Shown here: piece by piece, positions 1 to 5,237 of the stretch | Layout of the letters: every line of letters begins with the position of its first letter | How positions within the stretch are numbered: position 1 is the stretch's first letter | NCBI GenBank assembly: GCA_044356825.1 | Contig: JBIKVM010000204.1 | Coordinates: 1 to 5,242, forward strand | Direction of reading: 5' to 3' | Length of the DNA stretch: 5,242 nt | DNA from: JAUREX01 sp044356825 | GTDB lineage: Bacteria > Pseudomonadota > Alphaproteobacteria > Rhodobacterales > Rhodobacteraceae | Notes under the pieces: generated by a model | Told to the model about the DNA's origin: nothing | The model's database searches: none | The model's input: the letters and a program-made list of their open reading frames with translations, nothing else | Program-made: the position numbers and the translations under genes

Positions 1-141
1 CAGTCGCAAGATCCCGGGATGAAAGCGCGCGAGCGCCCGCGCGCGCGTCGCGGCAAGCTCGGCAAGCGCGGGCGAGGGGTCGATGTTCCGCCAGCTCAGG
101 ATCATGTCGATCTCGGGCGGGGTCTTGGGATCCTTGGCCAT
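1..141 (-). CDS. HPF/RaiA-like ribosome-associated protein, N-terminal part (cut by window edge)
   Basis: Minus-strand frame starting at ATG 141 and running off the left edge after 47 codons. It reads MAKDPKTPPEIDMILSW, then RNIDPSPALAELAATRA, ending FHPGILRL. A short polar leader is followed by a beta strand (IDMILSWRNID), then a helix with the pattern 'D-x-S-x-A-L-x-x-L' and an Arg-rich helix ending in 'RFHPGI'. This is the opening strand-helix layout of the S30AE/HPF/RaiA family, whose members bind the small ribosomal subunit and silence or stabilise ribosomes in stationary phase or stress. A GGAG lies about 6 bases upstream of the ATG, supporting this start. The gene diverges from the DUF2267 gene across a 176-base region holding an Fnr-type box, which suggests shared control. 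The basic C-terminal half is outside the window, so the family call rests on the first third only. Confidence 0.65.
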   Translation of the reverse strand, partial: MAKDPKTPPEIDMILSWRNIDPSPALAELAATRARALARFHPGILRL

Positions 142-247
142 CTCTGCTCCGTCGGCTGTGGGGTGGGGGTCGGGTGGCCATGGTGCACCGGCAGCGGCGC
201 GCGCGGTGTGATGGCGACCACGGGGCGGGGCAGGGCGCGTCCAGCGC

Positions 248-261
248 ATGACCGCGGTCAA
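248..261. promoter_or_regulatory. Candidate Fnr/FixK-type operator in divergent promoter region
   Basis: The plus strand reads ATGACCGCGGTCAA. It contains a perfect 12-bp palindrome, TGACCGCGGTCA (249-260). It matches the Fnr/FixK core TTGA-N6-TCAA at 7 of 8 fixed positions, the mismatch being A for the first T. Outer GCA/TGC triplets (246-248 and 262-264) extend the symmetry with one bulged base. It lies 56 bases upstream of the DUF2267 start and 106 bases upstream of the HPF-like start, so it could serve either or both. A Crp/Fnr regulator with a matching recognition-helix pattern is encoded about 1 kb away. I could not identify convincing -35/-10 boxes here. Binding is inferred. Confidence 0.5.
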
Positions 262-317
262 TGCGGGCGGCGGCGCGGAGCGGCAGGGTCAGCCGCATCA
301 TCGCAACGGAGTTCGAC

Positions 318-743
318 ATGGCACCCACCGGAATCACGACCCTCGACCATGCGCCGCAGGTGGCGGCAGAGTGGCTCAACGATCTAGGGGCCGCGCTCGG
401 CTGGGCAGAACGGGGACGGGTCTGGATGCTCCTGCGCGAGACCCTGCACGCGCTGCGCGACTTCCTCACGGTCGATGAGGCCGCCGATCTGGCCGCGCAA
501 CTGCCGGTGCTGATCCGCGGGGTCTATTACGAGGGCTGGGATCCGTCGGGGACACCCGCCCGGCCCCGCGGCAAGGCCGAATTCGTGGGGCGCATCGCCG
601 CGCACTTCACGGCCGAGCCGCTCGAGGATGCCGAGGGCGCGATCGCGGCGGTCTTCGACCTGCTGCGCCGGCGGCTGTCCGAGGGCGAAGTTCACCAGGT
701 CGCCAAGGCGCTGCGCCAGCCGTTGCGCGATCTGTGGTTCTGA
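318..743 (+). CDS. DUF2267 family protein
   Basis: 141-residue soluble protein with no signal peptide or membrane segment. The family signature is clear: a helix with W and LR (residues 36-50), then the conserved block 'LTVDEAADLAAQLPVLIRGVYYEGW' signature around residues 50-74 (key residues: DEA, AQLP, R67, YYEGW), a F-x2-R-I segment (89-93), then 'DAEGA..AVFDLLRRRLSEGEV' (104-125) and a C-terminal 'LR.LW' motif (136-140). DUF2267 has no established biochemical role; members are mostly helical and often sit beside stress-protein genes. ATG 318 is chosen over an upstream in-frame ATG at 261 because CGGAG (307-311) lies 6 bases before it, the extra 19 residues are Arg/Ala-rich and unlike the family, and 261 falls inside the Fnr-type box. 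Divergent from the HPF-like gene and convergent with the host-attachment gene. Confidence 0.85.
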   Translation: MAPTGITTLDHAPQVAAEWLNDLGAALGWAERGRVWMLLRETLHALRDFLTVDEAADLAAQLPVLIRGVYYEGWDPSGTPARPRGKAEFVGRIAAHFTAEPLEDAEGAIAAVFDLLRRRLSEGEVHQVAKALRQPLRDLWF

Positions 744-758
744 CGGCGACGCGACGAC

Positions 759-782
759 GCGGGGGGGGGTGATGCCCCCCGC
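759..782. terminator. GC hairpin between convergent genes, possible bidirectional terminator
   Basis: GCGGGGGG (759-766) pairs with CCCCCCGC (775-782) to give an 8-bp all-GC stem with loop GGGTGATG. It sits in the 50-base gap between the DUF2267 stop (741-743) and the stop of the host-attachment gene (794-796). It has no T-tract on either side, so it is not a textbook intrinsic terminator; Rho-dependent ends or RNA-end protection are equally possible. The nine consecutive G residues (761-769) are prone to length change. Confidence 0.45.
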
Positions 783-793
783 CCGCTGCCCGA

Positions 794-1261
794 TCAGCGC
801 GCGAAGCCCGGTGCCTTGTCCGCCATCGCCCGCACTAGCGCTGCTGGCAGGTCGGGTTCGGGCAGGTTCAGCAGGTTCAGCGCCTCTTCGTGGACGACGC
901 GCGCGCCGATCGACTCGGGCAAGACATCGCGCAGAAGGCCGAGCATCTCGGGGTCGGCGAGAATCACGAGGCGACCGATGCCCCCGTCTTGCGCGATCTC
1001 TTCGAGGCGCGCGGCGACGGTCCGGGCGAAGGCACGCTCGGAGTCGCGTTCGGGGTCGCTGCCATAGACCATCGCCGAGCGCTGCCCCCGGCTGCCCGAG
1101 GAAAAGCTCCGCCCCGGCCGGTCGGCCATCAGCGCCCGCAGCGGCAACACAGGGTGGGCGAGCCGCTCATCCCCGCCGTGGGCGTGGCCGTCGCGATCGA
1201 CATCGCGCAGGATCCGTGCCGCGCCGGCATTGAGCAACAGAATGCATGTCGGGCCCGCCAT
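794..1261 (-). CDS. Host attachment family protein (PF10116-like)
   Basis: 155 residues, a usual length for the family annotated as 'protein required for attachment to host cells', which is related in fold to bacterial eRF1-like proteins. Visible marks: an N-terminal beta strand ending in 'NAGAARIL' (11-18), the 'ADRPGRSFSSGS' segment (46-57) followed by 'QRSAMVYGSDP' (60-70), a helix 'FARTVAARLEEIA' (78-90), the strand 'RLVILADPEMLGLLRDVLP' (97-115; in relatives the loop ADPxxLGxLR is conserved), and a C-terminal helix. No signal peptide or membrane segment is seen, so despite its name it looks cytoplasmic. The start ATG is one base after the stop of the Crp/Fnr gene (TGA-G-ATG) and has no strong Shine-Dalgarno, so it is probably translated by coupling with that gene. 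Function in free-living bacteria is not established; the neighbours suggest a stress role. Confidence 0.82.
   Translation of the reverse strand: MAGPTCILLLNAGAARILRDVDRDGHAHGGDERLAHPVLPLRALMADRPGRSFSSGSRGQRSAMVYGSDPERDSERAFARTVAARLEEIAQDGGIGRLVILADPEMLGLLRDVLPESIGARVVHEEALNLLNLPEPDLPAALVRAMADKAPGFAR
862..879. repeat. Tandem 9-bp duplication inside the host-attachment gene
   Basis: GCAGGTTCA occurs twice without a gap (862-870 and 871-879). On the coding (minus) strand it gives the in-frame Leu-Asn-Leu-Leu-Asn-Leu stretch (residues about 128-133), just before 'PEPDLP'. It probably arose by replication slippage and keeps the frame. Confidence 0.7.
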
Positions 1262-1262
1262 C

Positions 1263-2045
1263 TCAGGACAACCGGTTGATGTGGGCGGCCGGGATGAAGT
1301 CCGAATCGGTCAGCCGGTTCAGGCTGATGCCGGTAATCGGCTCACCCGCGATGCGGTCGAGCGCCTCGCGGTCGACGACCTCGACCCGGCGCGGCGCGTC
1401 GATGCGCAGCACCTCGCGGTCGGCAAGCTGGCGGAAGGCGCGGCAGACGCTCTCGCGCGTCGTCCCGAGATAGAGCGCGATGTCCTGGCGCGAGATGGGA
1501 AGCTTGAGCATGTCGCGCCCATCTGCGGCCGGCTGGGCCGTCGAGGCGAGAAGCCGCACATAGGTCGCGAGCCGCTCGAGCACCGTCTTGCGCTGGAGGT
1601 CGAGAAACCACGTCCGCGCGACGTCGAGATCGCTCAGCGCCTTTTCGAAGAACCGCTGCTGGATCGCGGGGTGGGCGGCGAGGAGCCGCTCGAACTCGGC
1701 ACGATTGGCGCAGCGCAGCCGCGACAGGCGGGCTGCCTCGACGGTAAAGCCCGAGGGCATGAAGAGGCGCCCGAAGAACCCGCCCGGATAGACGAAATTC
1801 ACAGCCTTTTCAGTGCCATCGGCAAAGGTCTTGACAGTGCGTAGCACGCCCGAGAGGACAAAGCCCACGGTCTGCTCGTCGGAATTCTCCGAGATCACGA
1901 CCTGATTGGGCGTCACGATCCGGTCGACCGAAATCTGGCGCAGATCGCGCAGAAAGGCGGTCTCGACGGGGTGGGCGGTTGCGCGTGGAGCCGGCATGGG
2001 GTGGTTGGCCGCCGTCCGGGCGGTTGTCTGTATCTGCGGTTGCAT
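1263..2045 (-). CDS. Crp/Fnr-family transcriptional regulator, FixK-like (no Fe-S cysteines)
   Basis: 260 residues. Domains: a variable, Pro/Ala/Thr-rich N-terminal tail (1-27); a cyclic-nucleotide-binding-type beta-roll (about 31-125) with 'GFVLSGVLRTVKTFADG' (61-77) and 'YPGGFFGRLF' (86-95); a long dimerisation helix (about 128-168); and a winged HTH (about 182-228) with 'ISRQDIALYLGTTRESVCRAF' as its core (I184 to F204). The only cysteines are C112 and C201, so the N-terminal Cys cluster of Fnr is absent. Residues of the cAMP pocket of Crp are not evident either. The recognition helix has E198 and R202, the E-x3-R spacing that reads TTGA half-sites in Fnr/FixK; the Ser usually before the Arg is C201. 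ATG 2045 is preferred over M17 (codon at 1995-1997) because GAGGA lies about 7 bases upstream. It follows the 980-residue regulator on the same strand after 114 bases and is directly coupled to the host-attachment gene. Effector unknown. Confidence 0.88.
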   Translation of the reverse strand: MQPQIQTTARTAANHPMPAPRATAHPVETAFLRDLRQISVDRIVTPNQVVISENSDEQTVGFVLSGVLRTVKTFADGTEKAVNFVYPGGFFGRLFMPSGFTVEAARLSRLRCANRAEFERLLAAHPAIQQRFFEKALSDLDVARTWFLDLQRKTVLERLATYVRLLASTAQPAADGRDMLKLPISRQDIALYLGTTRESVCRAFRQLADREVLRIDAPRRVEVVDREALDRIAGEPITGISLNRLTDSDFIPAAHINRLS

Positions 2046-2116
2046 CGTGGAATCCTCGGTCTTCGATGGGGGCGGGTCGGTCCCGTCTGGGTCAGGTTTT
2101 CCCCCTTGGCCCCCGC

Positions 2117-2134
2117 GTTTCCAGAATCGGAAAC
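2117..2134. promoter_or_regulatory. Dyad GTTTCC-N6-GGAAAC upstream of the Crp/Fnr gene
   Basis: A perfect 6-bp inverted repeat with a 6-base spacer (AGAATC on the plus strand) in the gap between the large regulator's stop and the Crp/Fnr start, 71 bases before that start. The size and spacing suit a dimeric transcription factor. It does not match Fnr/FixK or Crp half-sites. The adjoining minus-strand GCGCGTAG (2141-2134) matches 6 of 8 positions of the FixJ-site consensus GTAMGTAG as I remember it, which is weak evidence. With no T-tract, it is not a good terminator. No clear -35/-10 pair was found. Confidence 0.35.
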
Positions 2135-2159
2135 TACGCGCCGCTGGCTGCGGTCCCTA

Positions 2160-5102
2160 CTAGTGCGGTGGGGCCCCCGGGGCACTGCCGCTGCGGAATG
2201 CCGCGGCCGCTTCGCCCGCTTCCGTAACCGTAGCAGGCGCAAGCACGCGCCAGACCAGATCGGTCAGGCTGCGCGCCCCGTATGCGCGCATGATGGCGGC
2301 GCGGTGGCTCTCGACTGTGCGCTGGCTGATCCCGAGCCGATGCGCGATCACCTTGCTCGGGTGGCCCTCGAGCACGGCCTCGAGGACAGCCCGCTGCCGA
2401 TCGGTCAGCGGCAGGTCGGATCGCAGCCGCGCCGCGACGGGCCGCTCGGCCCCGCCGTCAAGCCTGCGGCCGTCGCGCGGGGCAAAGCCCGCACCGTCCC
2501 TGCCGGCGGATTGCCGGTCTGCCGCGCATTTTTCGGCGATGCACCCGCGGACCCGGGCAACGATTTCGGCTGCCGTCGCGGGCTTCACGATCACGTCGCA
2601 CGCACCCGCCCGGATCGCAGCGACGACTCCCTCGATCCGGGTCTGGCCTGTCAGCAGAAGGACGGGCACGGTATTCTCGCCCTCGGTGAGGATGCCGAGC
2701 GCCTCCGCCCCGTCGTGGTCGGCGCTCATGCAATCGATCACCACCGCATCGCAGGCCGCGCGGTCCGGATCGGCAAGGAAGGCTTCTCCCCCGTCATGGC
2801 CGACCACCCCGCAGCCCGCCGCCGCGAGGTCGGCGCCGAGCAGGGTGCGAAAGGCCGCATCCTCGGCGATGATCGCGATGACGGGCGCTGCGGTGATCCG
2901 CAGCGAATCGGCCTCGGGCGGGTCCGCGGTGGCGAGCGTCCGCGCGGCGCCCGCCGATGCCTCGGCGAGGGGCGGATCGTCATCATCGTGCAAGATCTCC
3001 TGCACGAGGGCTGCGATGGTGCGGGCCGGTGCGGGCCGCGTCAGCGTCACTACCTTGCGCCCTGCCGCGAGGGGGGCGACCCCTTCGGCCGCGCCCGGCC
3101 GGCCGAACAGGACAGGCACGCCCTGCCCTGTCGCGCGCGGGCGCAACCCGTCGAGAAAGGCCGCCAGCGTCGTCGCCGCATCGGGCGGCAGGGCCGACAT
3201 CACCAGATCGACTGGGCCGACATCCGTGCGCATCAGCCGGCGTGCAGATTCGAGGCCATCGGCCCCGATCGCCTCGCATCCCTGCGTGCGCAGGAGCTTC
3301 TTGAACCCCTTGCGCAACGGGGCATCGGGCTCGATCACCAGCACCCGAGCCCCGACGATGCGTGCCGCCGCGCCTTGCGCGGAGGGCGTGGCTCCGGCCT
3401 CAGCCGCGGCCATCCCGGCCGTCGCGTCCACCGCGGGGGATTCGTCCAGCGCCGCGGCATCGGCGCGCGGGGCCTCGATCCAGCGCATCGACCCGTCGGG
3501 ATCGACGTGCGCCGCAAGCCCCAGCGATGCGCCAAGCCGGCGCACGATCCATGCCGCGCTCTGGCCACCGCCGCCCTGTGCCACGGCAGCCGGATCGGCA
3601 CCCGCATCCGCCTGTGCCGCGACAACGATGCGCACCCGCGCGCCCTGCGGGCGGCAGCCGACCACGATCCGCCCGCCCGGATGCAGCTCGAGCGCGCCCT
3701 GCACCAGATGGCGCAGCAGATGGCCAAGCAGCACCGGGTCGCCGACGATCCGCGCGCGCGTCGGCATGAGGCGGAGAGCGATGCCGCGCAACTCTGCCTG
3801 CCCCCTGAGTTCTGCGCAGACCGCCCCCAGCACCGCCTGCGCCGATACCGCCACAGGGTCGGGCCTGAGCACCCCGGCATCAATGCGCTGCACCGCGAGG
3901 ATCGACTCGACCGAGCGGGCGAGCATCCCGAGCACCTCCTCGGCGCCATCGCGCAGCCGCGCACGATCCGCGGCGGCGCTCTCGCCCACCATGAGGTCGA
4001 GCGAGATCAGCGCGGTCTGGATCGCCACGGCAAGGTCGTTGCCGTACAGGCCGAAGACGCGCCGCACCTCGGTTTCGGCCTCGCGGGCGCGCCGCTCGGC
4101 AAGTGCCAGCGCCCCAGCCACGCGGCGCCGTTCGGACACGTCGCGATGCGTCAGGATCAGGCCGGCGCAGCTTCCGTCGGGCTCGACCAGCGGATCGATC
4201 CGGCGCGAGAACCAATGCCCCGACACCGCGCGCACGTCGCGCGCCACCGGCAGCCCCGAGCGGCGCGCCTCGTCGAGGTCCTCGGCCAGCTTGGGATCGA
4301 CGATGCGGCCCGCGAAATGGGCGAGCGGCCGCCCGATGTCGCGCGCCATCAGATCGAAGTGTTGCGTCGCCGCCGGGGTGAACATGCTGATCGTGCAATC
4401 GGGGCCGAGCATGACGAGCGACTGGTCGAGACCGCGCAGGATGCGGCGCAGATCGGTCGCGGTTCCGGGCATTTCCGCGTCGTGGCTGCGCGCTTCGGGG
4501 TGGGCGACACGGCCAGGCTGGCAGCGCCCGAGCGAGGCCAGGAGCGCCGCCACCGCCTGCCGCGCACCCTCGGGGCCGCCTGTCACCCGCGCCACGATCC
4601 CGCCCCGCCGGTCGAGCCGCTCGGTGGCCTCATCCCAGGCGACTCCGCCCAGCACGAAGGCCCCGGCGCAGGGGCCGAACTGCTCTGCAAGCGACTCGAG
4701 CAGCTCAGCAAGCGACTCGAGCAGCTCATTGGCCTGCCGGGCCGCCCCTGTCGTGGTGCCCGGGCCGATCTCGTTTCTCGTGATTCGCGCGCCGGTGGCT
4801 GTCGATGCCAGATAGACCGTCCGCGGCCTGAGCGGCACGGGGCCCGCCCCGGGCTGCGACCAGTCGAGCGGGACGACCGCGAAGTCCGATCGCCGCCAGC
4901 GCACCCCCGCCGTGATCAGGTCGCGCAGCGTCGGGTCGTCGGCGAGCACAATGAAGGATACCCCGCGCGAGCGCGGGCAGAGGTCAAGCAGCATCAGGAA
5001 GGGTTCCAGCCGCGCGGCCGGATCGGGCTGAAGGTCTGCGACAAGCACGGCGATGACCGCAGAGGGGTCCACGGCGGGGGCCTGTGCTCCGGCGTCGGTC
5101 AT
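2160..5102 (-). CDS. Hybrid regulator: CheB-like / PAS / pseudo-histidine kinase / pseudo-REC / REC / FixJ-type HTH
   Basis: 980 residues, no membrane segment or signal peptide, so cytoplasmic. (a) 15-180: CheB-methylesterase-like, kept in 'RPRTVYLAS' (92-100) and 'AFVLGGVAWDEA' (148-159), but no G-x-S-x-G-G serine motif and no 'VQH' histidine ('FIVLADDPT' at 50-58 instead). (b) 215-325: PAS, with 'FTPAATQHFDLMARDIGRPL' (241-260), typical of CheB/CheR-PAS hybrids; no CheR domain precedes it. (c) 326-350: charged helix, probably coiled coil. (d) 350-545: kinase-like DHp/ATPase remnant with no His between 320 and 460; N-box Asn positions are H465 and G469, and the G2 box is degraded (510-520). 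(e) 585-705: receiver-like, no phosphoacceptor Asp near 636, Arg (689) for the conserved Lys. (f) 740-856: intact receiver with E747/D748, D790, T818, K840. (g) 897-955: LuxR/FixJ-type HTH, 'SKVIAHRLGISQRTVESHRA'. The output is therefore DNA binding, probably gated by phosphorylation of D790 by another kinase. ATG 5102 is the first ATG after an in-frame TAG; its Shine-Dalgarno is weak. Confidence 0.85.
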   Translation of the reverse strand: MTDAGAQAPAVDPSAVIAVLVADLQPDPAARLEPFLMLLDLCPRSRGVSFIVLADDPTLRDLITAGVRWRRSDFAVVPLDWSQPGAGPVPLRPRTVYLASTATGARITRNEIGPGTTTGAARQANELLESLAELLESLAEQFGPCAGAFVLGGVAWDEATERLDRRGGIVARVTGGPEGARQAVAALLASLGRCQPGRVAHPEARSHDAEMPGTATDLRRILRGLDQSLVMLGPDCTISMFTPAATQHFDLMARDIGRPLAHFAGRIVDPKLAEDLDEARRSGLPVARDVRAVSGHWFSRRIDPLVEPDGSCAGLILTHRDVSERRRVAGALALAERRAREAETEVRRVFGLYGNDLAVAIQTALISLDLMVGESAAADRARLRDGAEEVLGMLARSVESILAVQRIDAGVLRPDPVAVSAQAVLGAVCAELRGQAELRGIALRLMPTRARIVGDPVLLGHLLRHLVQGALELHPGGRIVVGCRPQGARVRIVVAAQADAGADPAAVAQGGGGQSAAWIVRRLGASLGLAAHVDPDGSMRWIEAPRADAAALDESPAVDATAGMAAAEAGATPSAQGAAARIVGARVLVIEPDAPLRKGFKKLLRTQGCEAIGADGLESARRLMRTDVGPVDLVMSALPPDAATTLAAFLDGLRPRATGQGVPVLFGRPGAAEGVAPLAAGRKVVTLTRPAPARTIAALVQEILHDDDDPPLAEASAGAARTLATADPPEADSLRITAAPVIAIIAEDAAFRTLLGADLAAAGCGVVGHDGGEAFLADPDRAACDAVVIDCMSADHDGAEALGILTEGENTVPVLLLTGQTRIEGVVAAIRAGACDVIVKPATAAEIVARVRGCIAEKCAADRQSAGRDGAGFAPRDGRRLDGGAERPVAARLRSDLPLTDRQRAVLEAVLEGHPSKVIAHRLGISQRTVESHRAAIMRAYGARSLTDLVWRVLAPATVTEAGEAAAAFRSGSAPGAPPH
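4687..4728. repeat. Exact tandem duplication of a 21-bp unit (one heptad) in the CheB-like domain
   Basis: The 21-bp unit beginning GCAAGCGACTCGAG and ending CAGCTCA occurs twice with no gap (4687-4707 and 4708-4728). On the coding strand it encodes the heptad ELLESLA twice (residues about 126-139), followed by EQFGP. In CheB the matching helix carries the 'F-x-S-L-A' pattern found once before the strand leading to the G-x-G-x-D loop. The copies are identical at DNA level, so the duplication looks recent; it lengthens that helix by about two turns without breaking the frame. Confidence 0.9.
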
Positions 5103-5180
5103 GGCATCACCGTAATGGGAAGAAACAATGTAGGCCGGCTATAAGAAAATTTTTTGTAACGCAAGGCGAATGGTAAACGT

Positions 5181-5200
5181 ATGATTGAAATTTATATCAT
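5181..5200. promoter_or_regulatory. Imperfect 20-bp palindrome ATGAT-N10-ATCAT
   Basis: The arms ATGAT and ATCAT are perfect, and the centre AAATTT is also symmetric, giving 8 of 10 pairs over 20 bases. It lies 79-98 bases upstream of the large regulator's start and just downstream of the predicted transcription start. Its TGAT/ATCA half-sites are 10 bases apart rather than the 4 expected for Fnr, so it is not a standard Fnr box. It could be an operator for self-control or for an AT-preferring nucleoid protein. Confidence 0.35.
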
Positions 5201-5208
5201 AAGACTAA

Positions 5209-5237
5209 ATTATGCTCTTAAGAGAACTCGTCGTCAT
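5209..5237 (-). promoter_or_regulatory. Candidate sigma70-type promoter of the large regulator gene
   Basis: On the minus strand, ATGACG (5237-5232, 4 of 6 to TTGACA) is followed after exactly 17 bases by CATAAT (5214-5209, 5 of 6 to TATAAT). Transcription would begin near 5202, giving a leader of about 100 bases. The spacer holds the perfect 10-bp palindrome CTCTTAAGAG (5215-5224), directly against the -10 box, where a bound protein could repress or remodel the promoter. The 5140-5225 stretch is strikingly AT-rich against the rest of the window, including an A/T run at 5145-5155. Confidence 0.45.

Noticed and set aside
19..387. Plus-strand frame overlapping the HPF-like gene and the DUF2267 start
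   Set aside because: Arg/Gly-rich translation with no family signature; it crosses the divergent promoter region and conflicts with two better-supported genes.
1230..1844. Plus-strand 204-codon frame opposite the Crp/Fnr gene
   Set aside because: The opposite strand encodes a clear cNMP-binding and HTH protein; this frame has no recognisable motif.
1971..5144. Plus-strand open frame of 1057 codons opposite the large regulator, and another of 841 codons (2290-4815)
   Set aside because: Both are shadows of the minus-strand gene in high-GC DNA. Their translations are Arg/Ala/His/Pro/Ser-rich low-complexity text with no recognisable domain, whereas the minus frame shows clear PAS, receiver and HTH motifs.
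5133..5155. GC-rich GGCCGG followed by a T run, as a plus-strand terminator
   Set aside because: The GCCGGC core gives only a tiny stem and the A/T run is separated from it; no plus-strand gene ends here.
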